Shown here: one piece after another, positions 16,635-25,080 of the stretch
Position numbering within the stretch: position 1 is the stretch's first letter
Layout: each line of letters opens with the position of its first letter
Position numbers and translations under genes: made by a program
Notes under the pieces: generated by a model
What the model saw: only the letters and a program-made list of their open reading frames with translations
What the model was told of the DNA's origin: nothing
The model's database searches: none
Assembly: GCA_018400215.1 (NCBI GenBank)
Contig: JAGYNF010000005.1
Coordinates: 1 to 27,843, forward strand
Reading direction: 5' to 3'
DNA length: 27,843 nt
From: Cyanobium sp. M55B138
GTDB taxonomy: Bacteria > Cyanobacteriota > Cyanobacteriia > PCC-6307 > Cyanobiaceae

Positions 16635-17207
16635 TCACGGTTGCACGAGCAGCAACCGCCGCAGGGCCAGGGCCAGCACCGCCACGGCGCAGCACAGCAG
16701 CAGCAGGGAGGGCAGGGGGGCGAGGCTGTAACGCAGCACCAGCTGGGGGAAGGTCTGGCCCCAGCGGCCAGCCAGGGCGCCGAGGCCGAGGTTGAGCAGC
16801 CCGCAGATCTGGATCACCGCCAGGCCGATCACCGCGCATCCAGCCAACTTCAACGGGTCATTCATCCCCCCCTGGCGTGCCAATTTGCCCACGAGCCAGC
16901 CGGCGGGCACAAAGCCCGCCAGGTAGCCGAAGCCAGGATCGAGCAGATAGCTGGTGCCGCCGCCCCCGTGGAACACCGGCAGCTGAAAGAGCCCCAGGGT
17001 GAGGTATCCCACCGCCGCCAGCAGGGCACTGCGGGGGCCGCACACCAGGGCCGTGAGGAGCAGCGCCGGCACCTGCAGGGTGATCGGCAGGGTGGTGATG
17101 TCCCATTGGCCGCCGCTTCGCCAGGGGACGGCGGCCTGAATCAAGCCGCCCACGAGGATCAGCATCAGCCCGGCGAGGCCCCCACTCCAGTTGGCTAGCG
17201 CCCGCAC
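16635..17207 (-). CDS. bioY: Biotin transporter BioY (ECF S component)
   Basis: BioY is the substrate-binding membrane subunit of the ECF biotin transporter; some BioY proteins work without the energising module. The 190-residue protein has about six helices, with family features TLPITLQVPALLLTAL near the N-terminus, GPRSALLAAVGYLTLGLFQLPVF, and the central GGGGTSYLLDPGFGYLAGFVPAGWLVGKL. The start is GTG at 17207 or TTG at 17210; no ATG is suitably placed. No biotin biosynthesis or ECF ATPase genes are in the window. It is divergent from sipA (81 bp apart). Confidence 0.93.
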   Translation of the reverse strand: MRALANWSGGLAGLMLILVGGLIQAAVPWRSGGQWDITTLPITLQVPALLLTALVCGPRSALLAAVGYLTLGLFQLPVFHGGGGTSYLLDPGFGYLAGFVPAGWLVGKLARQGGMNDPLKLAGCAVIGLAVIQICGLLNLGLGALAGRWGQTFPQLVLRYSLAPLPSLLLLCCAVAVLALALRRLLLVQP

Positions 17208-17288
17208 CAACCCCGTCTCGATCTTGCCCCAGTCTGCCCGCTGGCGCCCCGATTAGCTTGAGGGCTCCCTCCAGCCCAGCCCGCAGCG

Positions 17289-17543
17289 ATGGCAGCCGAC
17301 ACCGCAGCACCCGATCCAGTGACAAACGACACCTGGCCGGTGGGCACGGCCGTGCGCTTGCGCCAGCGCCCCAGTTACCTCAAGACGGCCGATCCGCTGC
17401 CGATGCTGCGCCCTGCCGATCTGGTCGGCGTGGAGGAGGTGGGCCAGGTGGTGGAGCAGCGCGCCCTGGGCCAGATCGCCGTGCGCTTTCGCCGCGGCAC
17501 CTACCTGCTGGAGGGCCGCCAGTGTGAGGCGGTACCGAGCTGA
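17289..17543 (+). CDS. sipA: SipA/DUF3148 regulator of the NblS kinase
   Basis: An 84-residue protein matching the DUF3148 family, whose studied member SipA binds the sensor kinase NblS and stimulates its activity toward RpaB in the light/stress pathway controlling photosynthesis genes. Visible family pattern: VGTAVRLRQRPSYLKTADPLPMLRP, then VGQVVEQR, IAVRFRRGTYLLEG. The SH3-like beta fold of SipA fits this alternating pattern. The N-terminal 15 residues are Ala/Pro/Thr-rich and variable. nblS is not in the window. The stop is 10 nt from the convergent M16 gene, where the sequence TCCCCTAGGGGGA forms a short palindrome without a T-tract. Confidence 0.85.
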   Translation: MAADTAAPDPVTNDTWPVGTAVRLRQRPSYLKTADPLPMLRPADLVGVEEVGQVVEQRALGQIAVRFRRGTYLLEGRQCEAVPS

Positions 17544-17552
17544 CCGGGTCCC

Positions 17553-18827
17553 CTAGGGGGAGGGTCGCCGCTGCCAGCTCTGCTCGGCTGCCGCCAGGCC
17601 GGCGGCGGGTCCGCAGAGGCTCAGATGGGGCCGCTGCAGCCAGCGTTGCGCCGCCTCCAGCAGGTCGTGGGGCTGGAGCAGTTCCGCCCGCTCCAGGCTG
17701 AGCCGCACGTGGTCTTCGCCAAGGCCGTAGCCCAGCACCAGGGCCTGGCGATCCGCCACCTGTCCGCAGGTCTGGCGGCCCATCGCATCCTGGCCGCGGA
17801 ATTTGGCCCGGGCCAGGGCCAGATCCTCCTGGCTGAGGGGCTCCTGCAGCAGCCGATGCCACTCATCCACCAGACAGCTGCAGGCCTCGGCGGCCCGCTC
17901 GGCCGAGGTGGAGAGGTGCCACACGAAGGGGGTGGCTCCGCAGCGGGCCGGCATGTGAACCCCCACGTCGTAGGCCAGGCCGCGTTCCTCCCGCAGCAAC
18001 ACGAACAGCCGACTCGACATGCCCAATCCCAGGTGGGCCTGCAGCAGCCGCAGGGCCAACGCATCCCCATGGCCCAGGGGCACGGTGGCGGCCCCCAGCA
18101 TCAACACCAGCTGTTCGGTGTCCTGCTCCTGCAGCGCCAGCGCCGCACCGGGTTGGCCCACCGGGCCTGGCGCCTGGCGGGTGGCCTGGGTGGGGAAGGG
18201 GTGCTGCTCCAAGCTGGCCGCCAGGGTCCCGCTGAGCTCAGCATCGAGGTCGCCGCACAGCACCAGCACGGCGCCCTGGTCGCCGAGCTGGACCAGCAGG
18301 GGGCGAAGCTCCCCGGGGCCCAGCCGTTCGAGATCCTCGGCGTCCCCGAGCGGGTCATGGCCATAGGGCCCATGGCCATACAACTGCTGCCGCAGACGAT
18401 CGTGGGCGAGTTGGAAGGGGTCCTCCTGCTGCCGCTGCAGGGTCTGCAGGTTCAAGTGCCGCTCCAGCTCCACCTGTTCGGCGTCGAGGGAGGGGGCCGT
18501 GGCCATGCGCAACAGCAGGGGCACCAGATCAGCGCCGTCGGTGCTGGCGCACTTGAGGCTGAGCACCAGGGCGTCCTCGCCGGCTTCGGCCCGTAGGGCC
18601 GCACCGCGACCCTCCACCCAATCCGCCAGGGCATCGGCATCCAGATCACCGGCGCCGCGGGTCATGGTGCCGGCCAACAACTGCATGGCACCGCGCTGCC
18701 CGCCCGGATCGCGGCTGCTCCCCCCGCGAATCCAGAGCCGGGCCGCCAGCAGCCCTGCGCCGGGCCGGTGTTGCGTCACCAGGGGAAGGCCGCCCGGCAG
18801 GGTGAGGTGGCTCCAGGGATGGCTCAT
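17553..18827 (-). CDS. M16 family peptidase-like protein lacking the zinc site
   Basis: A 424-residue M16 (pitrilysin/MPP fold) protein. The position expected for HxxEH reads RGAMQLLAGTMTRGAG, so the zinc ligands are absent, as in the regulatory partners of two-subunit M16B peptidases. The C-terminal half keeps the REERGLAYDVGVHMPA block with the Arg/Tyr pair that contacts substrate in such partners. It starts at ATG 18827, overlapping the stop of the upstream catalytic M16 gene by 4 nt (ATGA), so both are translated together and probably form a heterodimer. The physiological substrate is unknown. Confidence 0.9.
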   Translation of the reverse strand: MSHPWSHLTLPGGLPLVTQHRPGAGLLAARLWIRGGSSRDPGGQRGAMQLLAGTMTRGAGDLDADALADWVEGRGAALRAEAGEDALVLSLKCASTDGADLVPLLLRMATAPSLDAEQVELERHLNLQTLQRQQEDPFQLAHDRLRQQLYGHGPYGHDPLGDAEDLERLGPGELRPLLVQLGDQGAVLVLCGDLDAELSGTLAASLEQHPFPTQATRQAPGPVGQPGAALALQEQDTEQLVLMLGAATVPLGHGDALALRLLQAHLGLGMSSRLFVLLREERGLAYDVGVHMPARCGATPFVWHLSTSAERAAEACSCLVDEWHRLLQEPLSQEDLALARAKFRGQDAMGRQTCGQVADRQALVLGYGLGEDHVRLSLERAELLQPHDLLEAAQRWLQRPHLSLCGPAAGLAAAEQSWQRRPSP

Positions 18828-20107
18828 GCCGGCACGGCCTCCAGCAGGCAGGCCCGCTCCGGGGCGAGCAGCGGCAGGCACTGCCGCTGCAGGGCCATCC
18901 CATCCCAGTGCTCCAGGTCCTGCAGCGGGGCCTCCAGGCTGTGGGGATGGTTCCAGAGCTGGTTGGTGCCAAGGGCAGCGGCCACCCCTCCGGCCGACTC
19001 CAGGCCGAAGCGATAGCCATTGGCCACCAGGCTCAGGGCGCGCTGCCAGTCGGCGGTGGGAATCGGCTGGTCGGCCAGCTCCCGCAGCACCGCCTCGATG
19101 GCCTGGCGGATGGCGGGGAGGTCCTCCGCTGAGCCAATGGCCTCCAGCAGGGCCAGGCTGCCGCACTCGAGCACGTGCAGATCCAGGTCGACGCTCTCCA
19201 CCAGCCGCAGCTCTTCGCGCAGGCGATCCACCAGGCGGCTGCGCCGTCCCTCCGCCAGCAGGCTGGTGAGCAGGTCGGCCCCCATCACAGCGTGGAGATC
19301 CTGGGCAGGGGGCAGGGCCCAGAGCATCAGCAGCCGGGCCGACTCCAGCCGGGGGATGGCGATCCGGTGCTCCCCGGGCCGCACTGCCACCGCCGCCAGG
19401 GGCTGGTCGCCCGCGCTGGCCTGCAGCCGCGCCAGCGGGCTGGAGGCGATCACCGTCTGGATGGCCCTGGTGTGGGGCATCGAGGGGTCAAGGGCGCCCG
19501 TCAGGCTGAGCACGCAGCGGTCACTGCGGTAGAGCCGTTGGTGGAAGGCGGCCATCGCCTCGGGGGTGTGGGCCAGCAGCTGGTCCCGCCGACCGAGAAT
19601 CGCCTGGCCGTAGGCGTGGTCACCGCAGCCGACCTGCAACAGCCGTTGCAGGGCCACCTCCTCGGGCTGGTCCTCGCTCTGGGCCAGCTCCTCGAGCACC
19701 ACCTGGCGCTCCATCGCAAAGGCAGCGGCCTCCAGGCGCGGTTCCAGCACCAGTTCCAGCAACAGCTTCGTCGCCTCGGCGGCGGCCTCGGGCGGAATCA
19801 GCAGGTGGTAGTGCACGTCATCGAAGCCGGTGGCGGCATTGCTGCTGCCGCCGAGGGCTTCGATGCGTGCGTCAAATTCCCCGGGTTCGAGCCGCCGGCT
19901 CCCCTTGAACACCATGTGTTCCAGGAAGTGGGCCATGCCGCTCTCACTGGCGGTCTCCAGCACACTGCCGGCCCGGCACCAGAAGTCCACACACACCAGG
20001 GGAGCATCGGCCAGGTTGAGGCTCACCACTTGGGCACCATTGGCCAGGTGGTACAGGTCGGGCGTCTGCAGGCCTGGCAGGCGGGCGGTGGATGGGGCCA
20101 GGGGCAA
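18824..20107 (-). CDS. M16 family zinc metallopeptidase (catalytic subunit)
   Basis: A 427-residue M16 peptidase with the inverted zinc motif HFLEH (residues 60-64: zinc ligands H60 and H64, catalytic E63) and a distal Glu ligand in [13 protein letters not shown] (about E139/E140). The flanking block [19 protein letters not shown] and MVFKGSRR is typical of processing peptidases. The start is problematic: in frame there is only TTG at 20107, closely preceded by a stop (20119-20117). An ATG with a similar Thr-Leu-Pro-Leu start lies at 20120 but is one base out of frame. Either TTG is used or an indel has shifted the first codons. Confidence 0.93.
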   Translation of the reverse strand: MPLAPSTARLPGLQTPDLYHLANGAQVVSLNLADAPLVCVDFWCRAGSVLETASESGMAHFLEHMVFKGSRRLEPGEFDARIEALGGSSNAATGFDDVHYHLLIPPEAAAEATKLLLELVLEPRLEAAAFAMERQVVLEELAQSEDQPEEVALQRLLQVGCGDHAYGQAILGRRDQLLAHTPEAMAAFHQRLYRSDRCVLSLTGALDPSMPHTRAIQTVIASSPLARLQASAGDQPLAAVAVRPGEHRIAIPRLESARLLMLWALPPAQDLHAVMGADLLTSLLAEGRRSRLVDRLREELRLVESVDLDLHVLECGSLALLEAIGSAEDLPAIRQAIEAVLRELADQPIPTADWQRALSLVANGYRFGLESAGGVAAALGTNQLWNHPHSLEAPLQDLEHWDGMALQRQCLPLLAPERACLLEAVPA

Positions 20108-20186
20108 GGGGAAGGGTCATGGCAGGATCCGCATTCTGCTGGCTGGTGCAGCTGTGGCGAGTTCCTCGATGTCCCAGGGTTCGGGG

Positions 20187-20900
20187 ATGACACTGCATCC
20201 CCTGGTGGAGGCCCTGGCCGAACAGATCCGCGCCGCCTGGGCCCGGCTGCCGGAATGCCAGCCCCTGGCTGTCGACCCCGACCTGGAGGCGATCAGTGGC
20301 AGCCTCGATGGCGAGGATCTGTTCATCCGCAACGAACTGCACCAGAGCCGCGGATTGCGCAAGCTCCACCTGGAGACGGCCCGGCTCGGGCTGGGGTTGC
20401 AGATCCTGCACTGCGTCTGGTTTCCCGATCCCCGCTGTGATCTGCCGATTTTCGGGGCCGACATCGTGGCCAGCCCCGCCGGCGTCTCAGCCGCCATCGT
20501 TGACCTCTCACCCGTGCGTGGGGTGCTGCCCGATGGCCTGAATGCGGCCCTGGCCGCCCGGGCACCCCGGGTTTACAGCCAGCCCCGGGAGCTGCCGCCA
20601 TGGGGGTCGATCTTTTCCCCCTTCGTGCGCTTTGTGCGTCCGGCCAATCCCGCCGAAGACCAGCAATTTGTTGAGGAGGTCACAGAGATCCTGGCGATCC
20701 TCACCCAGGCTTCGAGCAGCTGTGCCATCGATGCCGCCACCAGTGCGGCTACGGTTGAGCGCTGGCAGGGTCAGCTCCACTATTGCAAGCAGCAGAAACA
20801 AAACGACAAGACCCGCCGGGTGCTGGAGAAGGCCTTCAACCCGGTCTGGGCGGACCGCTACATCGAGGCGATGCTCTTCGACGATCCCCCGCGGCCCTGA
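20187..20900 (+). CDS. pcyA: Phycocyanobilin:ferredoxin oxidoreductase
   Basis: PcyA reduces biliverdin IX-alpha by four electrons from ferredoxin to phycocyanobilin, the chromophore of phycobilisomes and phytochromes. The 237-residue product aligns along its length with Synechocystis PcyA from memory. The three catalytic residues are intact: E63 (in RKLHLETA, Synechocystis E76), H75 ([11 protein letters not shown]88) and D92 (IFGADIV, D105). [23 protein letters not shown] and the C-terminal [25 protein letters not shown] also match. The start could instead be ATG 20169 or GTG 20154, both in frame. It is divergent from the M16 operon and overlaps devB by 4 nt if devB begins at CTG 20897. Confidence 0.96.
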   Translation: MTLHPLVEALAEQIRAAWARLPECQPLAVDPDLEAISGSLDGEDLFIRNELHQSRGLRKLHLETARLGLGLQILHCVWFPDPRCDLPIFGADIVASPAGVSAAIVDLSPVRGVLPDGLNAALAARAPRVYSQPRELPPWGSIFSPFVRFVRPANPAEDQQFVEEVTEILAILTQASSSCAIDAATSAATVERWQGQLHYCKQQKQNDKTRRVLEKAFNPVWADRYIEAMLFDDPPRP

Positions 20901-21811
20901 TCCGTCAGCGACCCCTGCAGCTGGCTGGCGCGGCCCTGCTGCTGCTGTTGATCGGTCTGGTCAGCCGAGCCGTGTGGCTATCCCGGACCCCAGCCACCAT
21001 GCCCACTCCGCCACAACCCGCGGCCGTGGCCCCCGCCCCCGAGGCCGTGGCGGCCCTGGGTCGGCTCGACCCCCAGGGTGAGATCCGTCGGGTGGCCGCA
21101 CCGATCAGTGGCATCGGCGGCAGCCCGCGCCTGAGCCGACTGCTGGTGCGGGAGGGGGAGTCTGTGGCCGCGGGCCAGCTGCTGGCCGAATTCGACACGG
21201 CTCCCAAGCTGCAGGCCGATCGCCGCCTGTTGCAGGTGCGGATCGCCAACCTGGAGGCCCGGCTTGTTTTGCAGAGCCGTGATATCGCCCGTTACCGCGG
21301 CCTGGGCCGCAGCGGTGCCATCGCCAGTGCCGACCTCGACAACCGCGAAACCGAGCTGCTCCGCCTGCAGGGCGAGCTGCTGGAGGCCCGGGCCGAGCTC
21401 GTGGGCATTGACGCTGAACTGCAGCTCACCACCCTGCGGGCCCCGATCGCCGGCACCGTGCTGCGCCTCCATGCCCGGGAGGGGGAACGGCCTGGTGAAC
21501 AGGGGGTGCTGGAGCTGGGTGCCAGCGAGCGCATGGAGGCAGTGCTCGAGGTCTACGAGAGCGACATCAACCGGGTTCGGGTCGGCCAGGCGGTCTCCCT
21601 CACCAGCGAACACGGCGGGTTCAGCGGTGAGCTGCAAGGACGGGTCCTGCGCATCAGCCCCCAGGTGCGCCAGCGGGAGGTGCTCTCCACCGACCCCACC
21701 CAGGACGCCGATGCCCGCATCGTCGAGGTGCGTGTCGGCCTCGATCCCGCCTCGGCCCAGCGGGTCCGCAGCCTCAGCGGCCTGAAGGTGATCGGTCGGG
21801 TTACACCCTGA
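20897..21811 (+). CDS. DevB-type periplasmic adaptor (HlyD family) of an ABC exporter
   Basis: A membrane fusion protein of about 304 residues: an N-terminal helix ([21 protein letters not shown]), a biotinyl-lipoyl-like half ([18 protein letters not shown]), a coiled-coil hairpin (about [17 protein letters not shown] to [12 protein letters not shown]), a second lipoyl half ([18 protein letters not shown]) and a beta barrel ([20 protein letters not shown]). This is the DevB/HlyD layout. No ATG, GTG or TTG lies between a TTG at 20783 deep in pcyA and the helix; CTG at 20897, overlapping the pcyA stop (CTGA), is the only nearby candidate, so the start is unsure. Its TGA shares one base with the devC ATG (TGATG). 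Confidence 0.88.
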   Translation: MIRQRPLQLAGAALLLLLIGLVSRAVWLSRTPATMPTPPQPAAVAPAPEAVAALGRLDPQGEIRRVAAPISGIGGSPRLSRLLVREGESVAAGQLLAEFDTAPKLQADRRLLQVRIANLEARLVLQSRDIARYRGLGRSGAIASADLDNRETELLRLQGELLEARAELVGIDAELQLTTLRAPIAGTVLRLHAREGERPGEQGVLELGASERMEAVLEVYESDINRVRVGQAVSLTSEHGGFSGELQGRVLRISPQVRQREVLSTDPTQDADARIVEVRVGLDPASAQRVRSLSGLKVIGRVTP

Positions 21812-22983
21812 TGCTGGCTCGACTCTGGCGGGGGCGTCGCATTCCGTTGGCCTGGTTGTTGCTCACGCGCCAGCCCGTGCGCCTGGCGGTGGCCCTGGCG
21901 GGGATCGCCTTTGCCGGCATTTTGATGTTCATGCAGTTGGGCTTCCGGGATGGGCTGTTTGAGGCCAGCATCACGGTGCACAAGCAGTTCGATGCCGATC
22001 TGGTGCTGATCAGCCCGCGCACGATGAGCTCGATCGGCATGGCGGCCTTTCCGCGCCGGCGGCTGGTGCAGGCGATGGCCGACCCGGCGGTGCGGGGCAT
22101 CACTCCGGTGCACTGGAACCTGCTGCTCTGGCGCAATCCCGACACCCGCTCCACCCGCTCGATCTTGACGCTCGGATTCGAGCCGGGCGATCCCCTGTTC
22201 CTCGACCCGGCGTTGACGGAGAAGGCCCGCCTACTCACCGAGAAGGGCCGGGTGCTGTTCGATGAGCAGTCACGCCAGGAGTTTGGTCCGATCGCCGAGC
22301 GCTTTCGCGCCGGCGAGGTGGTGGAAACCGAGCTGGCTGGCAGCCGGGTGCGGGTGGTGGGCCTGGTGGCGATGGGCCCCTCCTTCGGTGCCGACGGCAA
22401 CCTGCTCACCAGCCGCGAGACCTTCCTCTCGCTGATGCCCCAAACGCCGCCGGGCAGCATCGAACTCGGCCTGATCCGGCTGGTGCCCGGGGCCGATCCC
22501 GAAGCCGTTGCCGAGCGGCTGCGCAGGCTGCTGCCCCCTGATGTCACGGTCTTCACCAAGGCGGCCTTCGAGGAGTTCGAGAAGACCTACTGGCGCACCA
22601 GCACGGCGATTGGTTTCATCTTCACCCTCGGAGCGGCGATGGGCTTCGTGGTGGGCTGCGTGATTGTGTACCAGATCCTCTATTCCGACGTGAGTGACCA
22701 CCTGGCTGAGTACGCCACCTTGATGGCGATGGGCTATCCCCTGCCCCGCCTGCTCGGGGTGGTGGCGCGGGAGGGTCTGTTGTTGGCCGTGCTCGGCTAC
22801 GTGCCCGCCTACCTGGCAGGCCAAGGGCTGTATGCCCTGGTGCGCAGTGGCACCCGCCTGCCGGTGTTCATGGATCCCCAGCGGGCCTGGCTGGTGTTCG
22901 GCATGATCCTGGCCATGGGGATGGGCTCCGCGGCCCTGGCCATGCGCCGCCTGGCGGATGCCGACCCGGCGGAAATCTTCTGA
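21811..22983 (+). CDS. DevC-type ABC exporter permease (FtsX-like)
   Basis: A 390-residue permease of the DevC family with MacB/FtsX topology: one N-terminal helix (about residues 24-43), a long extracytoplasmic domain, then three C-terminal helices, including GFIFTLGAAMGFVVGCVIVYQILYSD and the LMAMGYPLPRLLGVV coupling region typical of the family. With the adaptor upstream and the ATPase downstream, this is a DevBCA-like tripartite exporter. In heterocystous cyanobacteria DevBCA exports envelope glycolipids with TolC; in a unicellular organism the cargo is unknown. The start overlaps the devB stop by one base. Confidence 0.93.
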   Translation: MLARLWRGRRIPLAWLLLTRQPVRLAVALAGIAFAGILMFMQLGFRDGLFEASITVHKQFDADLVLISPRTMSSIGMAAFPRRRLVQAMADPAVRGITPVHWNLLLWRNPDTRSTRSILTLGFEPGDPLFLDPALTEKARLLTEKGRVLFDEQSRQEFGPIAERFRAGEVVETELAGSRVRVVGLVAMGPSFGADGNLLTSRETFLSLMPQTPPGSIELGLIRLVPGADPEAVAERLRRLLPPDVTVFTKAAFEEFEKTYWRTSTAIGFIFTLGAAMGFVVGCVIVYQILYSDVSDHLAEYATLMAMGYPLPRLLGVVAREGLLLAVLGYVPAYLAGQGLYALVRSGTRLPVFMDPQRAWLVFGMILAMGMGSAALAMRRLADADPAEIF

Positions 22984-23008
22984 TGGCCAATGCCATGGTC
23001 CAGCCGTG

Positions 23009-23734
23009 ATGCGCGAACCCGCCGTTGAGGTGCAACAGCTCGGCCACAGTTTCGGGCGGGGGGCCACCGAGGTGGAGGTGCTGCGGGAGGTGAACCTGCG
23101 CATTGAGCCCGGAGAGGTGGTGCTGCTCACGGGCCCCTCCGGTTGTGGCAAAACCACGCTGCTCACCCTGGTGGGGGCCCTGCGTCAGGTGCAGCAGGGC
23201 TCCCTCCGGGTGTTGGGCAAGCAGCTGCATGGCGCCGACCGGGCGACGCGCCAGGGTCTGCGCCGCCGCATCGGCATGATTTTCCAGGGCCACAACCTGC
23301 TGCGCTGCCTCAGCGCTGAGCAGAACGTGCAGATGGGGGCCGACCTGCTCCACGGCTTGGGGTACCGCAGCCGCCGCGACCGGGCGCGCCAGTGGCTGCG
23401 GGCCGTGGGCCTGGCCGACCAGCTCAATCAGCTCCCCCACGACCTCTCCGGCGGCCAGAAACAGCGGGTGGCCATTGCCCGGGCCCTGGCGGCGGAGCCC
23501 CAGTTGCTGCTCGCCGATGAGCCCACCGCCGCCCTCGATTCCCGCACCGGCCGCGAGGTGGTGGAGCTGCTGCAGCGGCTGGCCAAGGAGCAGGGCTGCG
23601 CCGTGTTGATGGTGACCCACGACCCGCGCATTCTCGATGTGGCCGACCGGCTGGTGCGCATGGAGGATGGCCGCCTGCTGGCTGGGGGGCCCTCCGATCC
23701 AGAGACCGCTGTGATTGCGTATGGTGGGAGTTAG
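23009..23734 (+). CDS. DevA-type ABC exporter ATPase
   Basis: A 241-residue ABC ATPase of the LolD/MacB/DevA group. Walker A is GPSGCGKTT (42-50), the Q-loop is MIFQGHNLL, the signature is LSGGQ (145-149), Walker B is LLLADE (165-170) and the switch His is H203 (VTHDPR). MIFQGHNLLRCLSAEQNVQM is characteristic of the DevA subgroup. The ATG at 23009 is preferred; the frame is open further upstream into the end of devC but without family similarity. It follows devC after 25 nt and completes the exporter operon that begins at pcyA or devB. Confidence 0.94.
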   Translation: MREPAVEVQQLGHSFGRGATEVEVLREVNLRIEPGEVVLLTGPSGCGKTTLLTLVGALRQVQQGSLRVLGKQLHGADRATRQGLRRRIGMIFQGHNLLRCLSAEQNVQMGADLLHGLGYRSRRDRARQWLRAVGLADQLNQLPHDLSGGQKQRVAIARALAAEPQLLLADEPTAALDSRTGREVVELLQRLAKEQGCAVLMVTHDPRILDVADRLVRMEDGRLLAGGPSDPETAVIAYGGS

Positions 23735-23758
23735 CCCCAAATCTCGAGACGCCACTGC

Positions 23759-23914
23759 ATGGCAAAGCGCAGAAATCTGAAAAAGGAAAAACAGGAGCGC
23801 AACCGCGCCTACGCCCGCAAGTTCAAGAAGCGCAAGCTTCGCAATGACGGCCGGGGTGAAGGCGCCGGCAATGGCGTCACCGGCACGGCCAACAACGGTG
23901 GTGCGGCGGACTGA
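23759..23914 (+). CDS. Small basic protein of unknown function (51 residues)
   Basis: A short gene 24 nt after the exporter ATPase. The product starts MAKRRNLKKEKQERNRAYAR and continues KFKKRKLRN, so the first 30 residues are a highly charged basic helix with about half Lys/Arg. It ends in a Gly/Asn/Ala-rich neutral tail. It looks like a nucleic-acid- or ribosome-associated peptide. The base composition (many AAG/AAA codons) differs from the GC-rich neighbours. I recall similar short basic proteins in picocyanobacteria but cannot name a family. An intrinsic terminator follows 30 nt downstream, consistent with a real gene end. Confidence 0.72.
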   Translation: MAKRRNLKKEKQERNRAYARKFKKRKLRNDGRGEGAGNGVTGTANNGGAAD

Positions 23915-23944
23915 GGCTGCCGCACCTGCAACCGCACGACCCAT

Positions 23945-23971
23945 GGGGATCCGCAGGGGTCCCCTTTTTTT
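23945..23971 (+). terminator. Intrinsic terminator after the exporter/small-protein unit
   Basis: GGGGA (23945-23949) can pair with TCCCC (23960-23964), and the stem is followed directly by seven T (23965-23971). An alternative stem pairs GACCC (23938-23942) with GGGTC (23957-23961). A T-tract this long is rare in this GC-rich window, so termination here is likely. It separates the pcyA/devBCA/small-protein unit from the glycosyltransferase gene. Confidence 0.75.
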
Positions 23972-24006
23972 GACCCATCACGCCTGGGATCGCCGGGCTC
24001 CCGCCG

Positions 24007-24954
24007 ATGCATCTGAGCGTCGTGATTCCCACCTACAACAGGCTGCCGATTCTGCGTCAGTGCCTGCAGGCGCTGGAGAGTCAGCATCTGGCGGCGCCCC
24101 TGGAGGGCTTTGAGGTGGTGGTGGTGGACGACGGCTCCAGCGATGCCACGGTGGGCTGGATCAACCAGGCCCAGGGCAGGGGCCACCTTCCCCACGTGCG
24201 CCTGATCTGCCAGGAGCATGGCGGGCCTGCTGCGGGCCGCAACCGGGGGGTGGAGGCTGCCCGGGGCGATGTGATCGTGTTCATCGACAGTGATCTGGTG
24301 GTGACCGCCGATTTCCTCCTGCAGCATGCCCGCGGCCTGCAGCAGGACTGGCAAGGCAACCGCAACCGGCTCAGCTTCACCTATGGCGCCGTGATCAACA
24401 CCGCCAATTTCGCCCATCCCACGGCGGAGCGCCACAAGCTGCGGGATCTCTCCTGGGCCTACTTCGCCACCGGCAATGTGGCGATTGAGCGGCAGCTGCT
24501 GGAGCGGGCCGGCCTGTTCGACACCGCCTTCCGGCTCTATGGCTGGGAGGACCTGGAGCTGGGGGAGCGGCTGCGCCAACTGGGGGTGCGGCTGGTGCGC
24601 TGCCCGGCCGCCGTCGGCTACCACTGGCACCCGGCCCTCAGCCTCGACCAGATCCCCCGGCTGGTGCTGGTGGAACAGGAGCGGGCCCGCATGGCCCTGG
24701 TGTTCTTCCGCAAGCACCCCAGTTGGCGGGTGCGTTTCATCATCCAGTACACCTGGCTGCATTGGCTGCTGTGGGAGCTGCTCACCCTGGGTGGGGTCTT
24801 GAATGAGCGCAGCCTGCGCCCCCTGCTGGCCTGGCTGATCCGTCGCGGTCAGCCAGGGCTGGCCCTGGAGGTGTTGCGGCTGCCCCTCAACCGCATCGGC
24901 GTTCGGGCCCTGTTCCGTCTGGCCCGCTCGGAGCGGAGCGTGGGCGCCGTTTGA
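24007..24954 (+). CDS. Family 2 glycosyltransferase
   Basis: A 315-residue GT-A fold glycosyltransferase. The N-terminus MHLSVVIPTYNRLPILRQCL is the family 2 opening; nucleotide-sugar binding residues are D41-D42 (VVVVDDGSSD) and the metal-binding DSD at 94-96 (VIVFIDSDL). GWEDLELGERLRQLG (179-193) supplies the acceptor-side ED motif of the galactosyltransferase-like C-terminal region. The end of the protein (about 230-262) has hydrophobic stretches that may associate with the membrane. Acceptor and sugar are unknown; a role in surface polysaccharide or glycolipid synthesis is likely. It starts 35 nt after the terminator and is followed by the rpsB leader. Confidence 0.92.
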   Translation: MHLSVVIPTYNRLPILRQCLQALESQHLAAPLEGFEVVVVDDGSSDATVGWINQAQGRGHLPHVRLICQEHGGPAAGRNRGVEAARGDVIVFIDSDLVVTADFLLQHARGLQQDWQGNRNRLSFTYGAVINTANFAHPTAERHKLRDLSWAYFATGNVAIERQLLERAGLFDTAFRLYGWEDLELGERLRQLGVRLVRCPAAVGYHWHPALSLDQIPRLVLVEQERARMALVFFRKHPSWRVRFIIQYTWLHWLLWELLTLGGVLNERSLRPLLAWLIRRGQPGLALEVLRLPLNRIGVRALFRLARSERSVGAV

Positions 24955-24974
24955 TAAGGTCGTTGGGTTCCCTA

Positions 24975-25031
24975 ACACCGCACACCTGCGTGTTTCGGGT
25001 GACCTAACCGTGCAAGGCATCCTTCGATGCC
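24975..25031 (+). promoter_or_regulatory. Two-hairpin region in the rpsB leader
   Basis: The 126-nt gap before rpsB holds two hairpins. The first (24975-24993) pairs CGCA with TGCG around the loop CACC, extended by ACA/TGT across a bulged C. The second (25016-25031) is a perfect 6-bp stem, GGCATC with GATGCC, and a CTTC loop. CCTAAC occurs twice, at 24971 and at 25003. In Escherichia coli, S2 represses rpsB-tsf through the leader; a similar role here is inference. Neither hairpin has a T-tract, so they are not classic terminators. Confidence 0.5.
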
Positions 25032-25080
25032 GGTGGTTGTGGTCCCTGGCAGGTGGAGGCAAACCCGAAACCCCACAAAC

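Noticed and set aside
17549..17561. Palindrome TCCCCTAGGGGGA between sipA and the M16 gene
   Set aside because: It contains the M16 stop codon, has no loop room and no T-tract, so it is weak as a bidirectional terminator.
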